Shown here: positions 24,301 through 33,977 of the stretch, in pieces
Layout of the letters: every line of letters starts with the position of its first letter
Numbering within the stretch: position 1 is the first letter of the stretch
IMG/VR virus record: IMGVR_UViG_3300017732_000017
Coordinates: 1-43,872 of that record
Source of the DNA: a virus
Direction: 5' to 3' (one strand)
Length of the DNA stretch: 43,872 nucleotides
The notes under the pieces: model-generated
What the model saw: the letters and a program-made list of their open reading frames with translations, nothing else
What the model was told of the DNA's origin: nothing
Databases searched by the model: none
Program-made: the position numbers and the translations under genes

Positions 24301-25235
24301 GAACTTGGATCGTAAAAAACCCTGACTCTACCATTAAATTCATCAGGCAATTTAGCATCCGCCAATCCTTGAGTTAAAACAGACTCGGCTTTAGCTATAG
24401 TTTTAAACACAGGATCAACCATTCCAGTATTCTGACCTGTAAACATTCGAGCTAATTGCTCAGAACGCATTTTTAAATTCTGGTCAAAACTATAAGCATC
24501 TGCAAAGCGACCCAATACAGAATTACCAATCCCTGAAATACCTGCGCTAGCAACAATAGTACCCCAATAATCCATAGCTCCTCTAGGATTTTGAAGCATT
24601 TCTTCTCGTTGTTGGTACAAACGTTCAGTAAACAACCCCGTAATAATAGCGTCTTCGGCAGCGCCAGTTAAAAACTTCTTCTTTTTAAAAACATTTGCTG
24701 CTTTCAAAAATTTAGAAGATTCTTGAGCAGCAGAGTTTACAATTTCACCGTAAACTTTTGTACTTGGTGTAAGGCTCCTAGACTGCATTATTGTTCTAAG
24801 AGTTGCAGAAGTAGCTAGTCGCCCAACCGCAGGAGCTACATAAAACTCCGGAGAAAATAACCCTGCAGTAAGAAACTGAGTTCCCATACCTACAATAGTC
24901 GAAGTAACTCCTTTTTCGTTTCTATCTATAGTTGTTTGAACCGCACTTTGAAAATCTCTATGCTCAATTATTTTTTCTGCCTGTTTTTCAGTTGTAGGCT
25001 CCGTCCAACGATAGCCCGGGTACTTTTCCTGAAGTTCTAAAACAGTATACTTTTGCCCAAAATTATCGTCTTCATCGTCTAAAAGCGTTAAACCGACTCC
25101 AAGAGTAGATTCTTGGAATCCTTGAGATATTCTAGCCCCTAAACTTAAAAGAAAATCAGGTTTTCTATAAAACTTAGCAGTAGTAGGTCTTTCTCTAAAC
25201 TCCTCTTCAACTGTTTGATTTAATAAAGAAGACAT
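21378..25235 (-). CDS. Large internal virion protein (T7 gp16-like position)
   Basis: 1285 residues. Mostly helical, with long charged stretches and several hydrophobic segments (GMGTQFLTAGLF, VASAGISGIGNSVLG, AVVSGMMLGSATAIVSL) suggestive of membrane insertion. No lysozyme/SLT motif is visible at its N-terminus, unlike T7 gp16. Its size and place, last of three proteins between tubular tail B and the fibre, match the ejection protein that lines the channel for DNA entry. Next gene upstream is two bases away. The assignment is by order and composition, not by motif. Confidence 0.75.
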   Translation of the reverse strand: MSSLLNQTVEEEFRERPTTAKFYRKPDFLLSLGARISQGFQESTLGVGLTLLDDEDDNFGQKYTVLELQEKYPGYRWTEPTTEKQAEKIIEHRDFQSAVQTTIDRNEKGVTSTIVGMGTQFLTAGLFSPEFYVAPAVGRLATSATLRTIMQSRSLTPSTKVYGEIVNSAAQESSKFLKAANVFKKKKFLTGAAEDAIITGLFTERLYQQREEMLQNPRGAMDYWGTIVASAGISGIGNSVLGRFADAYSFDQNLKMRSEQLARMFTGQNTGMVDPVFKTIAKAESVLTQGLADAKLPDEFNGRVRVFYDPSSSFISAVDETTGDLVINTAKANSKRKTKNALENPSVIASLKNKKFNFKNVDGKVEQLKLPSTHLTDSGISFLGKRKRKVSDIPDAEVAPGAEFDPAKVAEVHEVNLGRMEEEFSEFRGLNPEEQARQTINNELPEGVDYPENIFDLEPDPETNLDFVQKIGQAYPNSPVVKSVERYRDLAKKDLDVIDQLIKDFGQNTDNAFKFFSETAEGLTDQQKNIRNFLKNNGITAESFTSGKIKDARVKIREEYRRSVFLNAHRETLQRKVFEEWGGLAAKGRADISGKLDGSFIKGGSFFENAGNNVYRSMEYYRNQAAHLLKGSLARNGVERYFDKYDDEAKSFWVEVERALHPSTRAEGISLEAQEVARTLETILEHQRILLNANGAGIRKLDGYFLANTHNRDTIVKNESAWKSFHMNSDNVDWERMGYSNDATSLKEKEKFVDAVYKDIQAGYLNDVEIDLEVHGGKKGAALAKARTIHYQAGKQVEYNDAFGKSNTAQALLEQIELRGKALAITEHLGSDFKKTWSHISENFNGTEAELKLIKNHFDEITGEANIVVNQNIADVSQNITNITNAITLQGSGVTIALSDPVSQFVALYSSGMASSMGRSLRMVMDSYLPAIRAIYKNRGDDATLALKNTIVPYDSNLQATRKILGDTSIDRKNNVPERLSLNVIKYSGAAIFTKISQMSSLIAAQRSLASILKSSKPLTPDFENTLKRFGITEAQFRKLDKNLIRGDQLSIFHIENVDIRRKFQNLLDEHMRLGSLQADPRQAASARFGTKRGTFLGETVRQVGLYMPTALAMHQKLLMRLAIMGNGDARFMELVKRSRRVEMAVVSGMMLGSATAIVSLKDLLKNREPFWAGDKPLDKQHMMRILKVSGIVPLLTETNDILNGGMAGQMYRDVIELADSAANDSLWDTVAKAKDFSPFPWTNFGPAEPMFDTMVGFVSDEYLRDTMRRQLMFERISGQGKLFD

Positions 25236-25236
25236 A

Positions 25237-28200
25237 TCAATCAGTATATAGCTCGCTACGCTGCATCATGCTCAGAACCTTTTCATCGGTAATAGTTATT
25301 GTCCACTCATTAATAACAGCATCGGTTTCGGGATTTACCGCCCGAAATCTCCACTCTAAGTGAGACATAGATGGAACATCTTTAACTTCTTGAACCCCAA
25401 AAAACTCTGGTTTTTCTATCGCAGGTAGAGGTGGAGAATAAGTTACTATATCCCACCTACCCACTAATCCCGTAGTATCCGTACTATCAACCCATTCAAA
25501 AATTTCTTCCATTTTTTCTCTTTCTGGAACTTCTTGAATAACTTGATTCCAATAAATACTAGAACTTTCAATATTTTCTTTTACGTCTAAAGCATTAGCA
25601 TAAAGATTTAAAATAGGAGCCATTGAACGCCTAAATACATGTGCTCCTTGTCTTCCATAATGCGTTTCACTAAAACCCGGAGTCCGAGCGACGTTTGAAC
25701 TTCTTTTTTCCTCGTCTATTATATCTGCAATAGGCTGCTCTATTCTGTAAGCTTTAAAATTGTCAGAATACTTAGCAACTCGAACTAAGCCGTTACTAGA
25801 AGTTTCTCCTATTGTAGCTGCGCTACTCCAAGCAGTTGTATCCAATAATTCTTTAGCCCGCTCTTCATACGCTACTTTAGTTTCAATTAAAGTATCTACA
25901 GGTAAATCAAAAACATCTTCTTCATCAAAAAAAGCTTCTCCTGTAAGAACTTTATCTACTGCGCCCATACTTCGAGTAGCTACATCAAGCATACCAGCCT
26001 CCCCTACAAAAACTGGAATTGTAGAACTACTATGCGATCTAGTTGTTATGGCTCTTCCAGATTCATGAGGTTTAAACTCGTAATGAACTTTGCCCATTTG
26101 AGTTACTTTAATTGACGTTCCGTCACGCACACCTTCTAGCCACTGTTTTAAAGCTCTAGGAATTGAATCATCATTAGGAGCGTTTTTTACAGTATCTAAT
26201 AAACCTTGATAAACTGCGGGATGCGTGTTTTCTAAATCCGCTTCTTCCAGCATTTTTATAACTTCTTCTTTTTTGAACCAATGTATTTTGTTTGAAGGAA
26301 GCCCCCGTGAAACAGGGCCGTATGTAGTAGGTCTGATAGCAAAGCCCTTGCTTATATTATCTATAACCTTTGCCATCTCTGGGCCAATAGCCGTGTTAGA
26401 AGCTAATACACGGCCAACTTCTAGCATATCGGAATTTCTCTTGTTTTCAGAAATAGAAAAATCTTCCTTATCTACAAAAAGCTGCTGGTACCCATGTTCA
26501 ATATAATTTCTACCAGTAAGACTAGCAACTTTTTTGAAAAGCTTATTTTCTAGGGCTTTTCGGGCTTTTTCTTTTCTACCTCTATTTAATTTATCTCCTG
26601 CTATTTTCTTATAGTTTTCAAGTTCCGCTTTATAATCAGAATCTTGCTCTAAAACAACATGAGCATAAGTAAGTAGTTTATCAGTAAGGCTTGTAAACGC
26701 AAGACCCGCTTTAGGGCCAAGAATCTGCCTTCCAAAATAACGGGGATCTGAAACATAAGAAGGAACATCCGCAGACATTTCACTCAAACCCTCTATAGAA
26801 GTTCCAAAGAAACTTTCCATTTGAGCTTCCTCATTGTTTCCAGAATTAGCTGCAAACATTATCTGGAAATTTTCTATTTGCGATGGAGTAAATTGATCTC
26901 TGTAGTTTCTATCTCTTCTTAGTCGGTTGTTGTGTTCAGCAACCATCGCAAGCTCGTTATTTGTAAGTTTTACTTTAGAAGAATCAAAACCTCCTACTTT
27001 TTCACCAGAAGCCATCATAGACATCAAATCGAAAGGATTTGCATCTCCTTTAAAAGTTCTAACTTTAGTTAGTAACTCTTTTACCTGATCGTCTCCTGTA
27101 AAATTATGCTTGTAATCGTCTACCTTAGATAAAATTCTTGCTACAGCTCGTTGTTGAAACTCTGCATTTGGGTCTTTAAGGTCAGAAGATAGTCTTTGTT
27201 GAACAGCTTTCCAGTAATCTTCAGCAACTAATAATCTTTCAGTAAAAGAAGATTCGGAAAAAGCTTTTTGTATTTCAGCTCTTTCCAATAAATCTGCATT
27301 TGCTATTGATGGATGATCTTCCGGTAAAATACCTTCATAAAGAATAGGCACTATTCCTTTAAAAGAAGCATCCTCTATTTGAGCATTTTTATTAGCGGTA
27401 TAAAAAGGTTCTGTTAAATACTCTTTAAAGTCGCCTTCTGCATGATTAAAGCCAAGATTTGCTAAGTCTTCAGCCCTTTTAGCTTGAGCAAGCATTCTAG
27501 AAGGGTCTGAAAAATCCTCATCGCCTGCTTTACTAAGAGCTACAAACTCAGAGCTAATTTCAGAGCCGCGACCACCAGCAAACCGTTTATAATCTGCTGA
27601 ATTTTTATTTGTGATAGTGCGCTGATGCGCTTTTATTCTATGTACAGCGTCAGGAGAATAAGGATTTCCCTCAGCATCCGACAACAAATCAATAACTATT
27701 TCAGCATATTTAGAATATGCTGAAGGGTTTTTAAGAAACAACTCGTCATGCTTAGGATCAAGAAACTTATCAACAATATCGTTTGAAACTTTATCAAAAT
27801 CACCTTGATTTCGACCCTCCTGAAAATACAAAAGAAAAGTTTTTTGTGCGGCATTCGCATAGGAATCATTTACTTTTTTAGGATTGCCTTCTGCATCAGT
27901 TTTAAAAGTAAAATCCGTTCCCGCTAACTCCCTTCTATACCTAATCGCATTTTTATCAGAAGCTATTTTTTCAGATTCTCCTCTAAGAGTATTATCGCTT
28001 CTTCTAGATTCGTTTCTAAAACTCCTTCTTAGTCGAGTTAAAACAGAATCTCTATTTTTACCAGTAAGACTTCTGAATCCTTCTATTTGATTGTAGCTAT
28101 TTTCGTTTTCAAACCAAGATTCTATAGAATTGTATACAGGAGAATCGCCATCGGCATAAGTGTATGGATTTTCTTCAGATCGTAGGCTGTCTTTTACTTC

Positions 28201-28461
28201 TTTAATCTTTCCATCTAAAAACCCATTAAGGGCATCTTCTGTTTCCGAAAAAAACAGATCTCTATAAGTAGCTTGCTCTCTATCAAAAAGCTGCTGCTTA
28301 AATTCCCCAAGATTGCTTGCAGTGTTAGCTAAAGAAGCAAAAGCATTTGAAACCCCTTTACTAGTTACAGGTGTAGGAAAATTAGTCGGCAAAGATAGTT
28401 GCCCGCGCAATGGTGTAACTACAGAAGGTGCCGAACTAGAAAGTTGAGGAATTTTAGCCAT
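25237..28461 (-). CDS. Internal virion protein (T7 gp15-like position)
   Basis: 1074 residues, largely helical and charged, with few cysteines and no signal peptide. The N-terminus is Pro/Ser-rich (IPQLSSSAPSVVTPLRGQ). The length, composition and place between the 328- and 1285-residue genes match the middle ejection protein of T7-like phages. No catalytic motif is visible. The start has no clear Shine-Dalgarno (AT-rich TTTAATTATACG before ATG). The assignment is positional. Confidence 0.75.
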   Translation of the reverse strand: MAKIPQLSSSAPSVVTPLRGQLSLPTNFPTPVTSKGVSNAFASLANTASNLGEFKQQLFDREQATYRDLFFSETEDALNGFLDGKIKEVKDSLRSEENPYTYADGDSPVYNSIESWFENENSYNQIEGFRSLTGKNRDSVLTRLRRSFRNESRRSDNTLRGESEKIASDKNAIRYRRELAGTDFTFKTDAEGNPKKVNDSYANAAQKTFLLYFQEGRNQGDFDKVSNDIVDKFLDPKHDELFLKNPSAYSKYAEIVIDLLSDAEGNPYSPDAVHRIKAHQRTITNKNSADYKRFAGGRGSEISSEFVALSKAGDEDFSDPSRMLAQAKRAEDLANLGFNHAEGDFKEYLTEPFYTANKNAQIEDASFKGIVPILYEGILPEDHPSIANADLLERAEIQKAFSESSFTERLLVAEDYWKAVQQRLSSDLKDPNAEFQQRAVARILSKVDDYKHNFTGDDQVKELLTKVRTFKGDANPFDLMSMMASGEKVGGFDSSKVKLTNNELAMVAEHNNRLRRDRNYRDQFTPSQIENFQIMFAANSGNNEEAQMESFFGTSIEGLSEMSADVPSYVSDPRYFGRQILGPKAGLAFTSLTDKLLTYAHVVLEQDSDYKAELENYKKIAGDKLNRGRKEKARKALENKLFKKVASLTGRNYIEHGYQQLFVDKEDFSISENKRNSDMLEVGRVLASNTAIGPEMAKVIDNISKGFAIRPTTYGPVSRGLPSNKIHWFKKEEVIKMLEEADLENTHPAVYQGLLDTVKNAPNDDSIPRALKQWLEGVRDGTSIKVTQMGKVHYEFKPHESGRAITTRSHSSSTIPVFVGEAGMLDVATRSMGAVDKVLTGEAFFDEEDVFDLPVDTLIETKVAYEERAKELLDTTAWSSAATIGETSSNGLVRVAKYSDNFKAYRIEQPIADIIDEEKRSSNVARTPGFSETHYGRQGAHVFRRSMAPILNLYANALDVKENIESSSIYWNQVIQEVPEREKMEEIFEWVDSTDTTGLVGRWDIVTYSPPLPAIEKPEFFGVQEVKDVPSMSHLEWRFRAVNPETDAVINEWTITITDEKVLSMMQRSELYTD

Positions 28462-28468
28462 CGTATAA

Positions 28469-29455
28469 TTAAATATTAAATCCTAAAAATTTAGTTGCTC
28501 CCCTATCTTTAGCTTGAACTATCCCTCGTCCAATAGATGTAGTAGCGCCGCCCATGCCAGAAGCAAAGCCTGAAAACCCTTGAGCGCTAGCCGCAGAAGC
28601 TTGTGCGCTTGCAGTTTGTACTGCACTAGCGGCTCTAAGCTCGGCACCTGTTTCTAAAACTCTAGCTTCAATCTCACCAAGATCAGTAGCTGCCTTAGAA
28701 TTCCACACCATGTAATCGGATTGTCTTTTTAAATTTTCAGCTTCAAGGCTTAAAATAGTATCTTGAATATCTGTTTCCTGTCTTAAAATATTAGCTTTAA
28801 ACTTTAAAAACGAAGTTTCTTCTTCAGCAAGCCTTTCAATTCTTTCAATCCTTTTAATATTTTGGATAGTTGCTTTATTAGCGGCTCGCTCTACAGCTAC
28901 CATTTGATCGCTATATTCTATAACAGCTCTATCCGCTTCTCTTTGAAAAGTAGAATCTATAGAAGAAGCAATGCCCGAAGTTACAGACAGGCCCATAGAA
29001 GCTAGTTTTGCTTTTGTAGCAGCAGACTCGCTTGCTTTTAAAAATCTAATATTCTCAGTTTCTCTTTGAAACTTGTTTTGAGAAAGTTTTCGCTCTCTAG
29101 TAATTCCTAAATTATTTCTTGTAATATCCGCTTTTTGCTCCGCAACTTGTGTAGCAAGCTTATCGTGTTCAAGCATAGTCCTATTAGCTTGAATATCACC
29201 TTCTAGCCTAGCTTTTCGCCGATTAGCTTCTACAATTAATGCGTTTACTTTAAGATCTTCACTAGAAATCAAAGACTGTATGCTAGTCGCTTCAGACATA
29301 GCCCTAGATCTAGCCCCTTCAAGACGACCATTAACTAAATTACTAATGCGATTAAACTCTCCAGTAGTTTCCGCGTTTTTACTAGCTTTACGACCTTCTA
29401 CAAGAGAAGATACGCCGCCTATTATATTTAAACCTGCAGCTATAAGATTAAACAT
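28469..29455 (-). CDS. Internal virion/core protein (T7 gp14-like position)
   Basis: 328 residues. A hydrophobic, Gly-containing N-terminus (MFNLIAAGLNIIGGVSSLV) precedes ~220 residues of nearly continuous coiled coil (R/K/E/A-rich, about 25-265), and an Ala/Ser/Gly-rich tail follows (SAQASAASAQGFSGFASGMGG, split here by its helix end). This is the usual build of the small ejection protein that inserts into the outer membrane or bridges the core. A clear AGGAGA Shine-Dalgarno precedes the ATG. It lies two bases after tubular tail B. Confidence 0.75.
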   Translation of the reverse strand: MFNLIAAGLNIIGGVSSLVEGRKASKNAETTGEFNRISNLVNGRLEGARSRAMSEATSIQSLISSEDLKVNALIVEANRRKARLEGDIQANRTMLEHDKLATQVAEQKADITRNNLGITRERKLSQNKFQRETENIRFLKASESAATKAKLASMGLSVTSGIASSIDSTFQREADRAVIEYSDQMVAVERAANKATIQNIKRIERIERLAEEETSFLKFKANILRQETDIQDTILSLEAENLKRQSDYMVWNSKAATDLGEIEARVLETGAELRAASAVQTASAQASAASAQGFSGFASGMGGATTSIGRGIVQAKDRGATKFLGFNI

Positions 29456-29457
29456 AA

Positions 29458-32400
29458 CTATCTCCTATGCAAGTTGCCTCGTATTGTTACACCGAGTATG
29501 TTTAAAGGAAATGGTTTTCGCTGCTCTATCTGGAGCTGCTGCCCTCTTGAAGTATTGCTGTCCACAAGTATTTTTAAGTCTCCCGTATAAAATCCCGTAC
29601 TTTCTCTCACCACATTAAAAAACTCAGTAGTTGAGTTAATTACAACCCTATAACTTTCTAGCCCTCCTGCAACGCCACTTACGTCATACCGTTCATACGA
29701 ATCTTTTTTAAATCCATCTACTAGTATATCATCTAGGCCTGAAAAAGTGTGCTCGTAAATATCGGAATACCTAACACCCGCGTAAAGATCTAAAGAGTCT
29801 TTAACTCGTATGTATGCTTCTTCTAATTGGCTTTGTAAGCCCATAAGACCAATATTTCCTCGAACAAGCTCTGGAGCAAAAGGCAAAAATACAACTTTAG
29901 CCACATATTCAAAACCAACAGTAACTTTAGAAGCTGCTGTAGCTAAAACTAGACCCGAAGAGGGAATTTCATAATCTTGAAAAACAGCTTTTCCATCAGC
30001 AACTACGCCAACAATACTTTCATTGTACGCAGCAAACTCTGATGTCCAATCTGTTTTAGCCGTATCGGAAGACACCGTTTTAGAAGAATCAAGATGAACT
30101 ATTTCCGTCCTAGTTGTAAGAGCGTTAGGCGTAGACTTAAAACTAAGCCGCTCAATGTATACGTCGTATCTTCGAGCAGTTAGTATATACAGCTCCTCCT
30201 TTGCTAGATCAACATCGAAGCACGGAGCCGCTGCCATAGCTACTCCTATGTTGTGTCGAGACACCCCAAAAGAAGTGTCTCTTGCAGTGTAGTGCGGGAG
30301 AATAGAAATAAACACTCCATCTTCTCTAGTAACCCAAATACTAGGTTCCGGTGAATTTAAAATGCAAATAGTGCGAATTTGTTCATTTGGTTTTTGAAAA
30401 ACATGACTAGGAACTCTAGTACCATCATCAACCTCGTAAGATCTTTGATTATCGCTGTACCTTATCTCATGAATCCTTCTTCCAGAAACATGAACCATCA
30501 TCAAAGAGTTTCCTAAAGCAACAGGTGGCAATATAGAACCAATATCCGCTTGTTTTTCTACAAGGACTGTCGAAAAAGAAAAAACCCGGTTAGTTTGATT
30601 TACTCTCCACAACGCTCCCTCCATCCCAACAAGAACTTGAGAATGCCCACATATCCAGCGAATATTAGAGTAGCTAGCACCTGCAAATGCTAAACTAAAA
30701 CTAGTAGTAGCTAAAACAGTGTTGTCTTTTTCTACAGGACTAAAGTTAAAAAACCTATCCGTTTCCGAAGACCACATTGTTTGCGGATGAGTAGGTGTTC
30801 CGCCTAGTAAAAATCGTCCTGCAAAAAACCCGTTAGCTGCTGGATAGTTGTCGGTGTAAAAAGAACCATACCTCCAAACATCCGCAACCCCTTCTTTGGT
30901 TCTTTTAGCATCAGAATCATACGGTAGTGGAGCATCCACTACAACTTTAGCTTTTGTTGTGCTTTGAAGTGCATCCGCTTTTATAGTACAGTTTATAACT
31001 TGATCTGAAACAATAAACTGAATCTGGCGACCTTCGTCGTTTCCATAACTCAAAGAATCAGTCGAGTTATAATAAAGATCAAAAGCCGCAACATCCGACC
31101 TTAAAAAAGTTTCATTTAATTCAGTCCCTGTGACATCCTTTGTAGATACGCCGTCTACATGGTCAAACTCAACAGCAGGAGCTGCTACACCTGCGCTAGA
31201 GTTGTACTTAACAACAGAAACTTCGGAATTTGCTTTAAAAAATATACCGCTACTTGTAGCGTTTACTTCGTCTATACCAAAATACTGGTCAATCAACGCC
31301 CACTTAACAGTAGTTCCTGTACCTGCAGAACCTATATCCGTAAACCGGATATACGATCCAACAATATCTTCAGAAAAAATCTGCCCATCCGCTACTAGAA
31401 CCGTAGCCTGCGCTCCAATTGTAGTAAAAGTTGCTCCAGAAGCTATCGCCTCTATACGCACTTTTTTATCTATTCCTGTAGAAACAGATTTAACAGGCTT
31501 TACAATAGCTCGACTATTATCAGAACCGTCTACGCTAACAAACGTAGAAAGAACGTACTCTCCATTTTGCCTGTACGATATAAGATCTCCAGCAGAACGA
31601 GAAGAAAAATTTGTACCCACTACATGAATCGACACTCGGAAATCAAAATCGTCCAAGGTCATTGTAATATCAGAACTTTCCGGAGTTACTGGATTGTACG
31701 GGCCTGCTTCAAAATCTATAGCCTTGAACAACCAATCCCCCGCTGCGTTTCGATATAAAATGCTAGGAGGGTACTTTTTATGAGTAATGTATAAAGTATC
31801 TACGTTTGGAGTAATCCGAAGATCCGGTATATCGTCTACAGCGTAGTTTAGAGTAAAACCCGATGGAATAGTTGTTGCAGTGTGGAAACTAACGTCAGGT
31901 CTTGTTGATTCTCCTCCCAAATAATAAAGTCGTCTTGCTGCATGGGCTGCATTAGATCCGTCTGTTGTTAAAGTATTAAAAGCTACACCGTAGTCGGTTT
32001 GATGATCTTCGTAAGAAGGTCGCCATCCCGTGCCGTTGTAGTAATAATAAATATTAGTATTAGGGTTATTAAAAGCCGTAGTATTAAGATCGGTGTCTGT
32101 ATTGTTGCTAGCGTCCTGCTCTTTTATTACAATCGCAGTATACTGATAATCTAAAGCTCTAGCAAACAAACCAGCCCCTGTAAAAAATTCAGAATAGTCG
32201 GTTTTTACAGTGTGGATTGTAAAGTTTGTAGTACCGTCGGTGCTGGTTTTTTTGTAAACTTTATTTTCAGAATACTTAAAACCTCCGGTATCTGAAGTTG
32301 GAAAGTGGCTGGGAATATCTGTAGTTACAATATAAATACCATTTAGCTTCTCAGTCCCCGCATTTTTAACTACTGCAAAATCGTTAGAAGGTATAGGATC

Positions 32401-32709
32401 TAACTGGGAGGTTGTGCTTTTTCTGGGATCTATAACCCGAATACCGCTTTTAGATATTTCAAATAAAAAACTTTCGTTAGTAGAGGGTGCTAGACTAAAA
32501 AGCCTAGCTTTATCCGTATACGATATAGTAGTGGCAAGATCCCTAACAGTTCCGGGCCTTGCATAAATAGGCCCTTCCAAATCAGGTAGCATGTTTTCGC
32601 AAGTTTCGACACTCTTAGCATACTGCGTAGTGTCAGTCCTTGCAAACTGCTTATTAGGTAGTTCGCCCCCAGAAAAATCATGCTGGGTATAACTTACAGG
32701 AGTAGCCAT
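29458..32709 (-). CDS. Tail tubular protein B (nozzle)
   Basis: 1083 residues. The N-terminus carries the family landmarks: YTQHDFSGGELPNKQFARTD, then MLPDLEGPIYARPGT, the 'GG-L-...-N-...-G....RPGT' pattern of gp12-like nozzle proteins. Beta-rich middle; RFLLGGTPTHPQTMWSSETD, the 'RL..aG...nP..vW.S...d' block, lies near residue 635. It forms the tail nozzle below the adaptor. It overlaps the tail tubular A gene by one base. It is longer than T7 gp12 (~794 residues), with extra inserted domains in the middle. Confidence 0.9.
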   Translation of the reverse strand: MATPVSYTQHDFSGGELPNKQFARTDTTQYAKSVETCENMLPDLEGPIYARPGTVRDLATTISYTDKARLFSLAPSTNESFLFEISKSGIRVIDPRKSTTSQLDPIPSNDFAVVKNAGTEKLNGIYIVTTDIPSHFPTSDTGGFKYSENKVYKKTSTDGTTNFTIHTVKTDYSEFFTGAGLFARALDYQYTAIVIKEQDASNNTDTDLNTTAFNNPNTNIYYYYNGTGWRPSYEDHQTDYGVAFNTLTTDGSNAAHAARRLYYLGGESTRPDVSFHTATTIPSGFTLNYAVDDIPDLRITPNVDTLYITHKKYPPSILYRNAAGDWLFKAIDFEAGPYNPVTPESSDITMTLDDFDFRVSIHVVGTNFSSRSAGDLISYRQNGEYVLSTFVSVDGSDNSRAIVKPVKSVSTGIDKKVRIEAIASGATFTTIGAQATVLVADGQIFSEDIVGSYIRFTDIGSAGTGTTVKWALIDQYFGIDEVNATSSGIFFKANSEVSVVKYNSSAGVAAPAVEFDHVDGVSTKDVTGTELNETFLRSDVAAFDLYYNSTDSLSYGNDEGRQIQFIVSDQVINCTIKADALQSTTKAKVVVDAPLPYDSDAKRTKEGVADVWRYGSFYTDNYPAANGFFAGRFLLGGTPTHPQTMWSSETDRFFNFSPVEKDNTVLATTSFSLAFAGASYSNIRWICGHSQVLVGMEGALWRVNQTNRVFSFSTVLVEKQADIGSILPPVALGNSLMMVHVSGRRIHEIRYSDNQRSYEVDDGTRVPSHVFQKPNEQIRTICILNSPEPSIWVTREDGVFISILPHYTARDTSFGVSRHNIGVAMAAAPCFDVDLAKEELYILTARRYDVYIERLSFKSTPNALTTRTEIVHLDSSKTVSSDTAKTDWTSEFAAYNESIVGVVADGKAVFQDYEIPSSGLVLATAASKVTVGFEYVAKVVFLPFAPELVRGNIGLMGLQSQLEEAYIRVKDSLDLYAGVRYSDIYEHTFSGLDDILVDGFKKDSYERYDVSGVAGGLESYRVVINSTTEFFNVVRESTGFYTGDLKILVDSNTSRGQQLQIEQRKPFPLNILGVTIRGNLHRR

Positions 32710-33431
32710 TACTGCATTTGAGGAAATCGCTGAGACGCTGCAGAAGCGTGACCATAGACCATTTCCTGTAGAAACTCTGTAGATTTAAAAACCCTAGAAC
32801 TGTCTTGTTGCGCATCCCAAGAACGAGCAAAACGCCAGCAAGAAAGATACTCGTCTCTAAGGTCTTCAATATCTTCTTGCTGGCCCATATACCTAGCCAT
32901 CTTCCAAGCAAGGTAGTGCGCGATAACTGAACAAATTTCATAAGGAATGTTAGCTTCCGGAATATCATAAATGTAAGCGGCATAAATAGTCGCTTCATCC
33001 GATAAAATTACACCGCGCTCAAAATCAGAAGATACTAAATTTCCATGCAAGTCTGTAACCAACCTAAGTCTAACTAAACTAGAGTCGGGAGTATACTGCC
33101 TAGTCCACTTTACAGGAGGAGCTTCATAGTACACTCCAGAACTTTTTTCAAAAAGCCTAAAAGTAGATCCTGTATAAGAAGACGCTCCTGACAAAGTAAT
33201 ACTATACTTTGTGTCGGCGGCTGCTTCAGTTAGCGTGTCGGCGTCTATTTTTTCAGTCTTTAACGCATCTTTCCAAGGATAACTTCCCAAAACCCAATCC
33301 TTAGCGGATTCGTATCTCTGACTTAAACCCTTTGCTAATTTATTCGAAGCGCTGTCATACTCGGTTTGAGTAATACCAGAATGCCCCAAAATATTAGCAG
33401 CCTCGTTAGCTATCTCTAATATCGTTGCCAT
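32709..33431 (-). CDS. Tail tubular protein A (adaptor)
   Basis: 240 residues. The opening MATILEIANEAANILG and the phrases LSQRYESAKDWVLGSYPWKDA and ICSVIAHYLAWKMARYM are typical of gp11-like adaptor proteins that join portal and nozzle. The start lies directly behind a terminator whose 3' arm contains GAAGG, the only Shine-Dalgarno-like sequence, so translation or transcription of the tail genes may be limited there. It is followed by tubular tail B with a one-base overlap. Confidence 0.9.
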   Translation of the reverse strand: MATILEIANEAANILGHSGITQTEYDSASNKLAKGLSQRYESAKDWVLGSYPWKDALKTEKIDADTLTEAAADTKYSITLSGASSYTGSTFRLFEKSSGVYYEAPPVKWTRQYTPDSSLVRLRLVTDLHGNLVSSDFERGVILSDEATIYAAYIYDIPEANIPYEICSVIAHYLAWKMARYMGQQEDIEDLRDEYLSCWRFARSWDAQQDSSRVFKSTEFLQEMVYGHASAASQRFPQMQ

Positions 33432-33433
33432 TG

Positions 33434-33472
33434 TAAAAAAAGACCTTCAGCCCAAGTAAGAGCTGAAGGTCT
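33434..33472 (-). terminator. Intrinsic terminator after the capsid genes
   Basis: On the minus strand AGACCTTCAGC and GCTGAAGGTCT (plus positions 33462-33472 and 33441-33451) pair perfectly over 11 bp around a 10-base loop, followed by seven further T (33434-33440). It lies between the 151-residue gene and tail tubular A, so capsid-region transcripts should exceed tail transcripts. The 3' arm doubles as the Shine-Dalgarno region of tail tubular A. Confidence 0.9.
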
Positions 33473-33493
33473 GAAAAAGCAAGCGTATTTAAG

Positions 33494-33949
33494 CTAGGCT
33501 TTAATAGTGTAGTAGATGTTTCCCTTAACGATAGCTCCGTTAGCAAGATCACCCGACTGAGGGTTGATAAAGATCAAAGAAGGTACGGTAAGTTCTACAT
33601 TGATTGCGCTTTTAAGCGTAAGTAGCGTATTTGCTACAAAAGCTTCAGCCTCACCCAAACTTTTATCCGTGTCTACAGCGGCTGATATAGGAGTGTGTCC
33701 TGCATCAAAATCTGCAACGGCATCATCTGAGATGAGTTCAATCTTTAGAATCTCTACATTGGCTTCGTCAAATCGACCAATTACCACAGGGTTAGAAACG
33801 CCTGATCCGGTACTATTAGTATAGTTGACTTCAGCACGGCGAATGCGCGCACCTTGTTCATCTATGTTATAATACTTGTCATCAGAAGCTGATTCAACCC
33901 GATCAAGGTGAGCGGTTTTTTCAACTGTTGAGTATGTTATAGCTGCCAT
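33494..33949 (-). CDS. Putative head decoration or capsid-associated protein
   Basis: 151 residues, beta-rich, starting MAAITYSTVEKTAHLDRV. It contains KIELISDDAVADF and ends GNIYYTIKA; no catalytic residues, no Cys. It lies 28 bases downstream of the major capsid gene with its own AAAGGA Shine-Dalgarno and before a strong terminator, so it shares the high expression of the capsid gene. This fits an abundant capsid decoration protein. No sequence family is recognised. Confidence 0.7.
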   Translation of the reverse strand: MAAITYSTVEKTAHLDRVESASDDKYYNIDEQGARIRRAEVNYTNSTGSGVSNPVVIGRFDEANVEILKIELISDDAVADFDAGHTPISAAVDTDKSLGEAEAFVANTLLTLKSAINVELTVPSLIFINPQSGDLANGAIVKGNIYYTIKA

Positions 33950-33977
33950 TATTTTATATCCTTTCAGTTATAGGTTA

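Noticed and set aside
31130-31627. 165-residue plus-strand ORF within tubular tail B
   Set aside because: It is an antisense shadow of a well-supported structural gene with no start signal.
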